Below are positions 30,057-40,719 of a stretch of 43,708 nucleotides of DNA, piece by piece. The stretch comes from Bondarzewia mesenterica (Eukaryota; Basidiomycota; Agaricomycetes; Russulales; Bondarzewiaceae), in NCBI GenBank assembly GCA_004802705.1, contig SGPL01000277.1:1-43708 (forward strand), read 5' to 3'. The notes under the pieces are model-generated. The model worked only from the letters and a program-made list of their open reading frames with translations. It had not been told where the DNA came from and did no database searches. The translations under genes were made by a program, and so were the position numbers. Numbering within the stretch: position 1 is the first letter of the stretch; every line of letters begins with the position of its first letter.

Positions 30057-32421
30057 TTAGAAGTTTTCTATTATAGGATAAAATAAGAGGTCAGCACCGA
30101 GAGCGACGGTAGGCGACGGAATGGGAACTGATAGAGACGCACCCTTTCCGAAGAAGAAGCGGGTTCCCTTCGGTGTTGAGTACTTGTTGGACATCTGGTG
30201 CAACTGTCTGGAGAGAACTGCGGGGCCGCAGAAGAACTGTACGTCGTGAGGCAAGAAGTGAGAAGTGAAAACGATTCAATCCGCTGCACAGAGGGCGAGG
30301 ACGTACTACACCAATGTCGGTCTCAGGGTGCTTCTCGACGAGCGAGCTGTACACACGGTCCAATTGGGTCGTCCAAAGTGCGTCGGGGCGCGCAGCGATG
30401 TGATCGCGTCTTTCTCGGCACCAACATCTTGGACCTACACGCGCAATAGAGTCAGGGACTTACTATCATTGTAAGCTAAGATATAATGAAAGAATAAACG
30501 CACAATGATGTTCGTCATGTCGTCCTCCTTGATCTTGGCGGTAAGGTAGATGTTGATCTCAATCCGGTTTTGGGTGTCCTGCTCCTCAATCGCGTGCAAG
30601 AGCGAGTGGAACCACTCGGCACTACCGAAGTCACGGATGACCCAGGTGAAGTAAACCTGCAGGATATTCCAGTCAATACCCGGTCGCACAAAGTGAAATA
30701 GAGTCACAGACCTTAGAGAGGCGAGTGGGCTTTGAGCTGTTCAGATTGTTCATGCGGTACCAGATCGACTTAAGGATTCTGAGACACGATGAGAATACAA
30801 AATTCAGTGCATGTCAACGTTATTCGATGCGGCGAAGACTTACGAAGCGAATGGAGTAACACCGATACCGGCACCAACGAGAAGGATAGTCTCGTAGTTC
30901 AAAAAATCTTCAGAAGCCGAGCCAAAGGGACCATCAACCATGACGCGAGGAAGAACACGGTTTAACGGGGGGTTAACGTTGGTGCCGACAACTTTTCCGC
31001 CGGCGTCGCTGCCCTTCTCACTCTTAGAGTCGAAATCACAACCGACGGCCTTGGCAAGAGCATTAGTGAAGTCACCGACGACACGAATGTGCACAGAGAT
31101 GTAATCCTCCTCAGGGGCACTTCATGAAAGAAGCCAAGATAAGCGACGAAAGGAGGATACAGATGGAAATACTGACCTAGTAAGAGTGAATGGGTGCCAT
31201 TGGAAGTACGAGATCTCGGGGCAGGACAGGAAAATGTACTGGCCGGCACGAGTTTTCGTCTTCTCCTTCTTAATTTGGAGCTCCATGACCTTGGATGGGT
31301 GCTGGATGACCTTGGAGATGTAGGTACGGTGGCGGGAGCGAACTTCACGAAGGACACGTTCGGAGATCCAGATGACACCACCAACAAGCCAGTAGCGCTG
31401 CATGAAAGAGGTGTTCGAAGTCAGATAGATCAATGATCATTTAGGGTCACAGGAGTTGGCTCACCCAGAAGACACCAATGGTATTGTAAGAGCAGTAAGG
31501 AGGCCTGTCGGGCTGAATCATGCAGAACATGCCGTGGAGCTGCCAGTTGATGAAGAAAACGATGAACAGATGGTGTGTGTACCAGAACGCTTCGAACCGG
31601 GCACGACGGCGCTTCTCCATCGCATACCAGACCATCACACCGAGAGCTGCGGTCATGATCCAGCCTGTGACACCGGGCCCTGTAGTAAAGTTGGCGGCAA
31701 GGAATGCGACGAAGCGCTGTCCGCCAGTCGTCGCCGAGGTGTCTGCCATTGCGAGCTCGGCAAAGTTGACCATGTGGGCGGCGATGTGCACGAAGGAGCC
31801 GATGACAATGGACCAGGCAGTCGCCTTGTGGAGCGAGATGTTCTTGTCAAAGGGGATAAACGAATTGAGAGGAGTGCGGCGAAGGATGGAGATGAAGTTC
31901 CTGCAGACAGGCAGAAGGATGAAGATGACATCGACGTGGAGGACAAGCGCAGCGGCACGAGCGATGGCTGCAAATGTCGCGCACATTGGTAAAAANTAGT
32001 CGGAATGCCACGTCAGAAGGGCCCGTCGCTAAGAGAACAAGAAGAATCGGGACTCACTGAATGTTGGGCCAAATAAGGCGCGAGCACCAACTAAGTTATC
32101 CTTAAGCTGGTAATGCAGGACACCGAAAACGGTGACGAGGAGATGGAGGAAGATCCATACGAAGAAGAAAATTCTCCTTCCACCCTCGTTAATCATCCAC
32201 AAGTCCCACTTGTCTTTCAACGACTTCGGCTGGTAAATTATGGGAGGACCTCCAACGGTGGTATTCGATCTCTGGAGGCCCTGAAGCCGCCTGCGCTCAG
32301 TCTTGTTGCGCTGGAGGTGGCTAGGTTGGTTCCCATTATAATTAGCAAGATCAGGATGCTGGTCGAAAGCAGGAGGGCGGTCCGAAAAATCGAAACCAGA
32401 GGAGCGCTTATTAGCCATCAT
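30057..32421 (-). CDS. noxA: NADPH oxidase, NoxA/Nox1-type
   Basis: Flavocytochrome that moves electrons from NADPH across a membrane to O2, making superoxide for hyphal signalling and fruiting. It starts [17 protein letters not shown] with a polar cytosolic extension of about 75 residues. Then come [20 protein letters not shown] (first membrane span) and [15 protein letters not shown]. Haem histidines are in [21 protein letters not shown] and [22 protein letters not shown] motif HPFTLT, NADPH motifs DGPFG and [11 protein letters not shown], then [14 protein letters not shown] and the family terminus TRFFFGKENF. About eight exons; the last codes only ENF. A single N at 31996 lies in an intron. 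No EF hands, so activation by NoxR/Rac-type regulators is expected from family knowledge. NoxA versus NoxB is from recollection and less sure than the family. Confidence 0.93.
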
Positions 32422-35094
32422 TGTTGGTGAGTCGTTGGCGACGTCCTGCGCACTGAGGTACCGCGAATAATTAGTGCAAGTGAAGGACCTGCCTTGAGGA
32501 GGAAAGATAGAGATGAAAGGAAAGTTTAGAGAAAGAAAAAGGATGGGTAAGTAGGGCAACCTGTGCTTGCGCTAGTCAACGCTGATTGATGGTCTTATTT
32601 GTGTAGCCGAGACCCAAAATAACTCTAGAACGGTGGCTGCGACGGGCCGCCGACACGCTACCTGTGTTTCCATGGCACTTGCGTCCTACCCAGGTCCTAC
32701 CCCGTCTCGACCGTTTCTCTCATCCCAGACACTCCGCAGCACTCATATCAACCACTAAAATTCACGAATTTCCAGCTTTTTTTGAACCATTTTTTAATCG
32801 TCCAATGCCGCTTGCATGGTGACCTCTTACCGGCTTCAATCAACTTGCCGAATGTCTAACCTCCCATCACATCATGTTGATGGACGCTGAGACACTCCAT
32901 CGCCGTATGTGTATTCCACATCTTCCTGTGAGTTTTTGAAGAGTCACCTAGGAGATATTGTGTCCTCGGAGCGTTACGCTTCAGGACCACAGTAGCCACG
33001 GTATGATCGTTACTCTTCATTTGACTACAAGCGCTTCCGACGCTCCGCATTGTGATCATCGCCCCTTCAACAGCGAGGATAACCCGGGCATACTATACTG
33101 TATCTCTCAAAGTGAGCACTACTTTACCGGATTGTCCACAGTGTAAATTAGCCATTGAGGTTCATTTTGATTGCTGCGGTTGAGCATTGTCCATCATGCA
33201 TCCTGATCAGATATCATGTTTCATCTCTCCCACCACAGGTGTCTTTGACGGCGATATTTTCATTCAGCCATGCTTGAAATTCAACAACGCCTTCTGATTT
33301 TGAAACGCGGCTCGAGAAGCAACAAAATCATGAATCCCGCTAACTTACCTTCATGTACGTCGAAAGTTCAAAACATACAAGTTTGGAGGAACGCGTTGTT
33401 ACCTCCGCAATGCATCGCAGCAAAACTCGATAATTTCACATCACTGTCTCGTTCTCAATTGTCTTCAGACGCTCCTTGGTTATGTCCAGTTCTGCTGTGG
33501 ACTCCATATCAACTGTTTTTTTATCCTCTCGTCTTGACTCGTTTATGGCTATGACTCTGGGCCTGTCCATGACATAGGTATATGCTGCGTTCATGCTCAA
33601 TCAACATGGTGCTCTTCTTACCATGGCATCATATACAGTTGCAATCGGACCCTCGGAACGATGTCACGGTTCCCTTCTCTCGAGCTTCTGGCCATTTATG
33701 CCGAAATCTTAATCCTGCGTCACACGTTCAGTGCCTTTCTCAGTCAACTCTGACTTTGAGCCCATTTTTGTGCTGTTGAATCATACAGGCAGTTCGTAAT
33801 ATTCTTCGCCTATTGGGATATAGTGCAATTCACCAATCCTTACTCAACAAAGAACCGCCCATGAATTATAGGCATGTGTCCGCGTGAGTCAGTTATGTTC
33901 TGGTCCGGAGCGACCCTACACCTATCCATTCCTCATCGATGCGCATTCACGGATCATTTGCGCGCCATGACATGCCAAGGAACGCGTCGAGCGTGGCATC
34001 ATGAGCCTCATAGGCTCACGTACATCTTCACACGTACCTGGGCGAGCAGCATGGACCTGAGAAGGAACGAAAAATCACAGACCTTCGTTCTGTGGATTGA
34101 TCTTGCCAAGGTCCTTCTTAAGAGCGAATGCCAATGATGGTTCTACTAGATGCGTGGATTTCCGCACTAGCAGCAGGCCGTTGCTGCTTCTCGCTTTGTT
34201 GCGTTGAACTCACGGGGTGCTCCAACCAGCCAGGGGTTGAGAACGCGGTGTTTGGTCGCTGAGGCAGGCTGAAGCGCTGAGAAACATTGCCAAAGTCCGG
34301 CAAGGATAATGGAATGATGACTGGGCACCGGATCCATGGTCAAACCTTGTAGATCAATGGACTCTTGATGGACTCCTATGATCCTTGATCGGACAGATGA
34401 CTACATACTCAAGTACTCAATGACTGATATGTAGGTTACAGAAACCCAAATATTACTGGAGGACTCATATTGTCAAGGCGTCATGAACTCTTAATGTCTC
34501 TTGCCTTGATTATTGCGCGTTCTATAAGTGATGCTATTTCTTCTCTATCTATCGTCTTCACTCACTGTCTACTCAATAATCTCGTCATCTGGAGTCGGGA
34601 TATTGGAGTCTCTCTGTAATCCTGAGCTATCAGCGCTCTACCGCCACCCTGACGCGCTTGCGCAAGCCGCCACGAACTCATACACAGACGTTGAAATCCG
34701 GATCTTTGCTTTCATGACGGCGGAATTGATGCCGAAGCATTCACGCCGTCTCGGGCAATTGAGAACAGTCATGGGTTGAGTGTGACTTTGGCTGTGCTGC
34801 CTTGTTCCGGTCGTTCATTCGCAATTGCTAGACAGGTCACTCGTACTGCTCCGACTTGCTCGTGGGCCACATTGGACTTGTATGTCCTTCATATTCCTAT
34901 ATGCATCCTCTTCAATCAATAATACCGTCATCAATGTCTCGCAGGACCTGTCAACCTTGCATTTTCCCCGGCAGCTTGACACTTTCTTCCCCCGGTCCCG
35001 AAAACCCATAAATACTACTCGAGATGCCTCGCAGGACTTTTCAAGAGCTCCTTGCCAAGGCAGTACAAAGTATCTCAATATCTGAGCGTTTATC
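32422..35094. other. Intergenic: Nox promoter and a 2-kb stretch without a gene
   Basis: The first few hundred bases are the Nox 5' region. From 32.8 to 34.8 kb only short open frames of 60-94 codons appear on both strands. None has a recognisable motif, a matching splice partner or a conserved-looking composition. A TATA-like TCTATAAGT at about 34520 precedes a short frame at 34528-34779 (MMLFLLYLSSS...), which I do not trust as a gene. Confidence 0.45.
35008..35014 (+). promoter_or_regulatory. TATA-like box of the histidine acid phosphatase
   Basis: CATAAATA about 81-87 nt upstream of the ATG at 35095. An earlier ATG at 35023 opens a 19-codon frame (MPRRTFQELLAK...) that stops before the main start, so it would be a short upstream ORF if transcription begins at the usual distance. 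Confidence 0.4.
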
Positions 35095-36751
35095 ATGCCG
35101 TCGTTGTCTGCAGGTCTCCTCGGTGTGGTTCTCCTTGCTCGCCACGGTGATCGTCTCGAGTTCTTCCAGGACCCGCTGACCTACAATCCTTCGCGGACGC
35201 TGCTCACACCGCTTGGCACTGTACGTGTGTTTAAAAACCTTCAACTCTCCACCATTTTGACTTCGTTCCCGTTGCCAGGTTCAAGAGTCGCAACTGGGCA
35301 ATTTTCTGCAAAACACGTACATCGCCTCCGGATCGCCCTCCGCGATCGTCAATATTTCTTTTCCCCTTGCGGATGTAGATCAATTGCTTGTACGGGCGGA
35401 CGCAGCAGGCGAAGGCGAAGTCATCATAAGCTCAATTGGAGCATTGATTCAGGGCCTGTACCCGCCCACTTCTGATTTCAACATTACCCTTGCCAATGGC
35501 AGCACTATTGTTGGTGCTGGAGGAGGTTACCAGTTCATTCCTGGTATGTGAAGGCCCTTCACTTCATGTTTTGTTAAGATTCATACTCCCCCAGTGCAAT
35601 CGGCTGAACCGGATGATGACATCACGCTGAATTCGTTCACATCCTGTCCAGTAAGCTGCAGTTCTTCGAATGATACTCACTCATCTCATGCCCGTTCTAT
35701 AGAATTTTGATCAGCACACAGCTGCATTTTACGCATCGCCTCAGTTTCAGCAAAGGACACAGGAGGCCGCTCCGTTCCTGGCTGCTGTTGCACCGTTCGT
35801 GGATGACCGTTCCACGAACTTTACCAACATGGTCTGTTTTGTGTCTTTCATGTTTCTATAGTTTACGTTCACTGAACGATGGCAATGATTCACAGTTCAA
35901 CGTAAGGTTGACGACTTGACGCCTCAAATTTGGGATACTAACAGATTTTTGCGCAGATATTCGACTTCATAAACGTGCAGAACACCCACAACGCGACCTA
36001 CCACGATGCTTTGCCTCCCACCTTCGTCGAACAGGCATATGATCTTGCCAGTTTCCACGAGGATGGCGTCTTCAGTGATGTTTCAGCAGATGGTATCGGC
36101 AACGGTAAGCGTCTCGTCTCACAGTATGGAATAGATTGCTATGTATGAGAAGGTTAATTTGCTTTTTGCGTGCAGTTGCCATCCGCACTATTTTTCCGTC
36201 CATTTTCAGTTCTCTCCAGCGCGTCGCCAATGCGTCTGACCCTCTCAAATTCGCAATCGATGGCATATCGTACAAGCCTTTCATCAGCTTCTTCAATATA
36301 ACCGCTGCAACTGTGGATAGGACAGGTCAAGGCGATTTCGAGTCCCTCTTTGGCCTCGGTACGCGTCTTCCAGACTTGCTTACCCGCTTTTTATCTTACG
36401 TTTGGACTGACGACAAAAAAAGTTGAATATGCATCTGCCCTCGCACTCGAGGTCCATGCCCCGAGTTCTAGCGGAGGCTCGTCCGAACCATTCATCACCG
36501 TCAAGTTCAAGAACGGAACCGACTCTTCACTCCGTACAGTCGCACTCGGTCGGTTTGGGAGTAACGCCACAAGCATCCCGCTAAGCACATTTGTCAACAC
36601 TCTTGAGGTGCGCACAATATGTTCAAAGAGTTGGGGTCGCAGTCATTTACTAATGTCCTCGTCATAGTTCGCTGCGATTAATAGCACGGCTCAATGGTGC
36701 GCGGCGTGCAATCAGCAAAGTTTGAGAGGATGTGCGGCGTGCATCGCTTGA
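35095..36751 (+). CDS. Histidine acid phosphatase family protein (branch 2)
   Basis: Phosphomonoesterase-type fold using a phospho-histidine. The N-terminus MPSLSAGLLGVVLLARHGDR brings the RHGxR catalytic motif within 20 residues of the start. Next are LTPLGTVQESQLGNFLQNTY, an Asn-rich glycosylation-prone middle (NISFPLADV, NITLANGST) and FNSFTSCPNFDQH-like text. Then come NTHNATYHDALPP, GISYKPFISFFNITA, ALALEVHAPSSS and the Cys-rich end CAACNQQSLRGCAACIA. About ten exons. In classic members a second-half HD dipeptide supplies the acid; here the matching place reads ISYKPFISFFN and I see no HD. Many basidiomycete relatives look the same from memory, so activity is uncertain. No cleavable signal peptide precedes RHG; the hydrophobic start may act as an anchor or lie on strand 1. 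Confidence 0.85.
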
Positions 36752-37464
36752 TTAGAATACGGAGGATTAAAGATTCGTAGCCATCCTCCTGCTGCCGTAT
36801 TTGATATAACCTTGCCTTGTAGCGTCGGGACTTGCAAATTCAAACCATAATATTAAAGATTTAAAACCCCGCGATCTTGAAATGAGGATGTAACCCCTCC
36901 CCTCGTCTGACGCTTTTCAGCCGGCAGATCCATGATTTCCAACACCAGAATTGGAATATAGAAACAGAGTACTATGTAATTACTCTCAATTCTACTAGTA
37001 TCCCCTCTTCCAGTGCATCTCTTATCTCATGAGTTTGAGCGATATGATCCTCAGGTTAACAGAGATGTGGACGTGGAGAGGGTAAGCGTTGGAATATTGA
37101 AAGTCGAAATGATTTGAATGCATATTATATACATATGTCATCTATCGTACAAGGCTCCTGAATGTGAGTGAAAAAAATAGTGCTGATACTGAAAATGATA
37201 TTGGATCAAGGAGAAACGAAGACAAACGAGAAACGGGAAGGCGGACAAAAAGGACAAGAGGACAACGTAAAGAAGAAGAAAGGGGAAAATAAAGAAAACG
37301 ATGGGTGAACGAAGATACGGGCAGCAGATCGTGTCGAAGAAAAAACACCATGCCGAATAGTCGAATGTATGCATATAACAATGAGAAGTGCTCCGATGAA
37401 TCCACAACCCTCGTCATCCCCACCATACTAACTCACAACTCGCTATGCATATGATCTTCCTTCC
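36752..37464. other. Convergent intergenic region
   Basis: 713 bp between two 3' ends facing each other (phosphatase plus, LDB17 minus). It is AT-rich with AATATTAAAG-type possible polyadenylation signals at about 36850, and a purine-rich tract at 37170-37310. No gene seen. Confidence 0.55.
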
Positions 37465-39851
37465 CTAGACCCTCCCAAGCTTCCCGTACGAATTCACATT
37501 AGGTGTGGATGAGGATGACTTGATCGCCGTGATAGTCGCCCCAGAGTTTGTTTGCCCAACGGCAATAGGTGCAGCAGGAGGCTTCCTCCGCTTCGGCGGA
37601 GCAGGTGCGGTCCGTCTATGCGGATGTTTCTTGGCGGTCCCATTCTCATGAATCGCCGCAGTAGGTGCAGCGGAGCTTGTGGATGTAGTGGACTGGTAGG
37701 ACATGACCGAAATCGGTGACAAAGGTGGCGAACTTGTAACGGTGCTCGTCGAGTTCGACGAAGACGAAGAAGATTGGAATGAGGGTGGGTGAAGGTGATG
37801 TGGGGTTACAATCCCACCGATGGTCGTTCCAAAGGAATTGGCACGTGCGGCGGGACATGAGTATCCTTCTCCCTCTGTCTCTCTTCATGATGTCCATGAG
37901 AACGCTCGCGCTGGACGTCCACCGAATTGATCCTATCCCGCTTTTTTGATGAACTTGACGACGTGGCCCCTGCCACACCCAACAGACTCACTGCGCTGTC
38001 GTTATTCTGCTTTCTTAGGGCTTCCAATCCCTTCTGCGCGGAGCCTGCCGCCGTGGAAGATGATGCTGCTGAACTTCGAAGGTTCTCAACACTCCGGCTG
38101 AAAGACTTCTTCTGCGATCCGTTTTTGTATACACTGGGTGGTGCCAGATGCTCCTGCTTTGCAATGCGATCGTCACTTGGACTCGACGTCCGTTCCAGTT
38201 CACTCATTGCCAGCTTGCCTGCTGTGCCCTTGCGCAGCTGCACGCACCATTCCCCGCTAAGACATCGCTCCACGAGTCTCTTGGTCGTTGGGCTGACGTC
38301 TCTGATTTCGGGGTGTTCAATAAGGGATTCAAGCGTTCGGACAATTTGTGGCCGCTTATAGGGAGTCCGGCGGAGTTGCGTTTTAGTTAACAGTGGGTGT
38401 AAGACACGCAGGTAGGTGTGTCGAAGCTGAGAATGAAGTTAGTAGGATGCTGAGGCGAACGTTTATTTAAACGCACGGATTCAGAATCGTCGTCGAGGTC
38501 CCCAAGTTCTCGGAGAAAAACGTCTACCAGAACACACAGGTCATTGGTGTAGAAGTATTCAGATGTACCATTTGTCGTGAAGAGAAGGTACAATATCTTA
38601 AGGACCAGGAGCTGCATCACGAGGTCTTCGGACGAGCGCCCTGCAAAATATCAGCTTGGCTTAGGTGAAACAACAAAAATCTATTCACCGCGCGGTTGAG
38701 CATGAAGATCATATTTCCTCCGAACGTCTGACTCAGGCCCAGACGTCGCATCAGCACTTGCAACACCCGGTTATCACCTGGACTTTGGGGATTCTGAACC
38801 TCTTTATGTGCAACGTCAGTAATAGGGCCCTTTATGGACGCCACCATGAATTGCTCGTTCAAAGCGACCTGCCTCAAAGGGTTGAGTTCGCAAGAGTGGG
38901 AGCGGACGAACAAGTCCGACTTACGATCAATTTTATCACCGAGTAATTAAATGATTCGTCCTGCATATTTCGCGTTTGCTCCACAAGATCGAAAAGTCGA
39001 TCGATGAATTCATCGTCAAATATTTCTGCGCACATGCATTAGACCCGAACAAGGACGAGCAAAATAGTGGCACTCACTCAACTCCTGTTTCGACAATTTG
39101 GATGCCCTGCAAACTTCATACAGCAGCCTCACCCCTAGTGACCTCAACATGGCCTCGATTGGGATTGCTAATCCCTTCCATCCCGTACTTGGTCCTGATG
39201 TAGAGCCTGAGTATGTGTCCTCTATGTCAAGGTCGATTTCAACGAGCACGTGGTCCATAAGTAATGGAATAATAGGCTGCCAGCGTTTGTAGGAACGCAA
39301 GAAAGAAGCCTGGCGTTGACCATGGAGGAGGAGAACGTTGTAGAGGATCAACTGGTAATGGGGATCTGTGTTCTGCAAAAATGCAAAAATGGATGAGGTG
39401 ATAGTTACATAACAAGCAAGGAGTGACATACGGCAGTGGCTTCGTCCGTCAGAATCTCACACATCCTCTCAGAGTGAAACGTGAAAAGCTCCGAATCAAG
39501 TAATAGACCGCATGCATGCTCCAGCTGCAATGGGCTCTGCAGATATTGTTCTGTTTTGACCAAGACCGTACGTAAATCATGGATGCATGGTCCGACGGAA
39601 TGAACAGCTCACCATGATACGAAGCGCAAAACGAGATGAATCTCTTCAAAGTCGAGTCCAAGTTAGAAAGCGTCGCATTACTCGTAATGCGCACAATATC
39701 ATCCAATTCTAATCACAAACGGTGAGTATGCCTGTCCGGACGAGAGCGAGAGAAGAAGATTGGGCTATTCTTGGAATTTTAATGAGCACGTACCAGACCA
39801 GAATTGTTGAGCGTTCTCAATCAAGTAGACGATCCCAAAGGCATCGTCCAT
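37465..39851 (-). CDS. ldb17: LDB17/SPIN90-family actin-patch protein (DUF2013)
   Basis: Regulator of Arp2/3-driven actin assembly at endocytic patches, by family. It starts MDDAFGIVYLIENAQQFWS and continues LDDIVRITSNATLSNLDSTL, FISFCASYH and CGLLLDSELFTFHSERMCEI. The leucine-rich SPIN90 domain follows: QLILYNVLLLHGQRQASFLR, WQPIIPLLMDHVLVEIDLD, AMLRSLGVRLLYEVCR, ALNEQFMVASI, GLSQTFGGNMIFMLNRA, LLVLKILYLLFTTNGTSEYF and YTNDLCVLVDVFLRELGDL. A Ser-rich linker (SRSVENLRSSAASSS) leads to a proline/basic tail APAPPKRRKPPAAP, a plausible SH3 ligand. The end is SYGKLGRV. About ten exons. Near 37.81 kb the frame changes by one; an intron GTGGGATTG...CTACCAG restores phase, so I do not call a frameshift. 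Confidence 0.85.
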
Positions 39852-40719
39852 TGTGATGCTCAGGTTAAACCCGTTCCTTGGCAGGAGATCTACGTGGTGG
39901 CCTTGTTCGTCGTCGTCGATAACTTGTCCGAGTAGGTATGGGGAAAGCACCAGCGCTCCGCAAACCGAAAGTAATCAATTCAAGCCAACCAATACTTTTA
40001 ACAGAAATTTCCCACGGGTCATTATGCTCAGTGCTACTGGCTGCGCCCTGCCAATTACAGTGCCCAATGTACACCTGGTTGTATCGTTTGCGCGGTTCAC
40101 TCTCAAGGAACAGAACAGTTGGAGACTTGTTCGGAGCCATGTAATTGCTAGCATGTCAGCACTATCATCTACTTGCGATCAGCGATAACTGGGCTCTCAT
40201 ATGCGCCAATGGAGGTTGCACACGAGTGTTAAATCGGTCGGCTCGACCAACGCGGCTACTCGAGATCCGACGACTGGGGAGCGAAATAGCGTCCTCCAGT
40301 GCCATAAATCACTCATCTCGGCTTTTGCTCTACACAACTCGGGCGCCGTTTGGGAACAGTCCCTTGTCCATGCGGATGAACTTGAGGTGCTTGCACAGCA
40401 CTCTTCACTCTTGCTTGACAATGTCATGCACCACTTATTCCTTCTACCACAAGCAAGATACATGAAATGACAATCCTCATCAAGGCCAATTCAGAACGTA
40501 TCTATCAAGTCTAACGCAGGCTGTCGATCTGTCCTGAGTACAGCGAGCGCTCCCGTTACCACCTGTCCAATCAAAGCGACATGTTTGTGATCTAGTCCTC
40601 CGCCCGCTCTGATTGAACTGGTGGTCGCTGTCCTCACTTACCCTCATACATATATGCTCGTCCCTTCGCCGGCATGCCCGCATCCCTAACTTCCCCCATT
40701 CCGTTTTCCCAGAGCCCCG
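39852..40719. other. Divergent intergenic region between LDB17 and alpha-amylase
   Basis: 868 bp shared upstream region. Overlapping open frames of about 90 codons on both strands (40197-40470) have no recognisable features. A weak TATA-like CATATATGC lies about 65-70 nt upstream of the amylase ATG. It may contain carbon-source control sites, but none was identified by eye. Confidence 0.45.

Noticed and set aside
29700..30076. Plus-strand frame downstream of NoxA as a small gene
   Set aside because: Highly polar, repetitive composition (KRKSKT, KRAKTTRRKGR), no splice support, overlapping the Nox 3' end.
31456..31999. Two long plus-strand frames of about 160-180 codons
   Set aside because: They are antisense shadows of the NoxA membrane exon, whose minus-strand frame carries the haem-binding motifs.
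37646..37978. Frameshift in LDB17 near its proline-rich tail
   Set aside because: A GT...CCAG intron with matching phase explains the frame change, so no lesion is needed.
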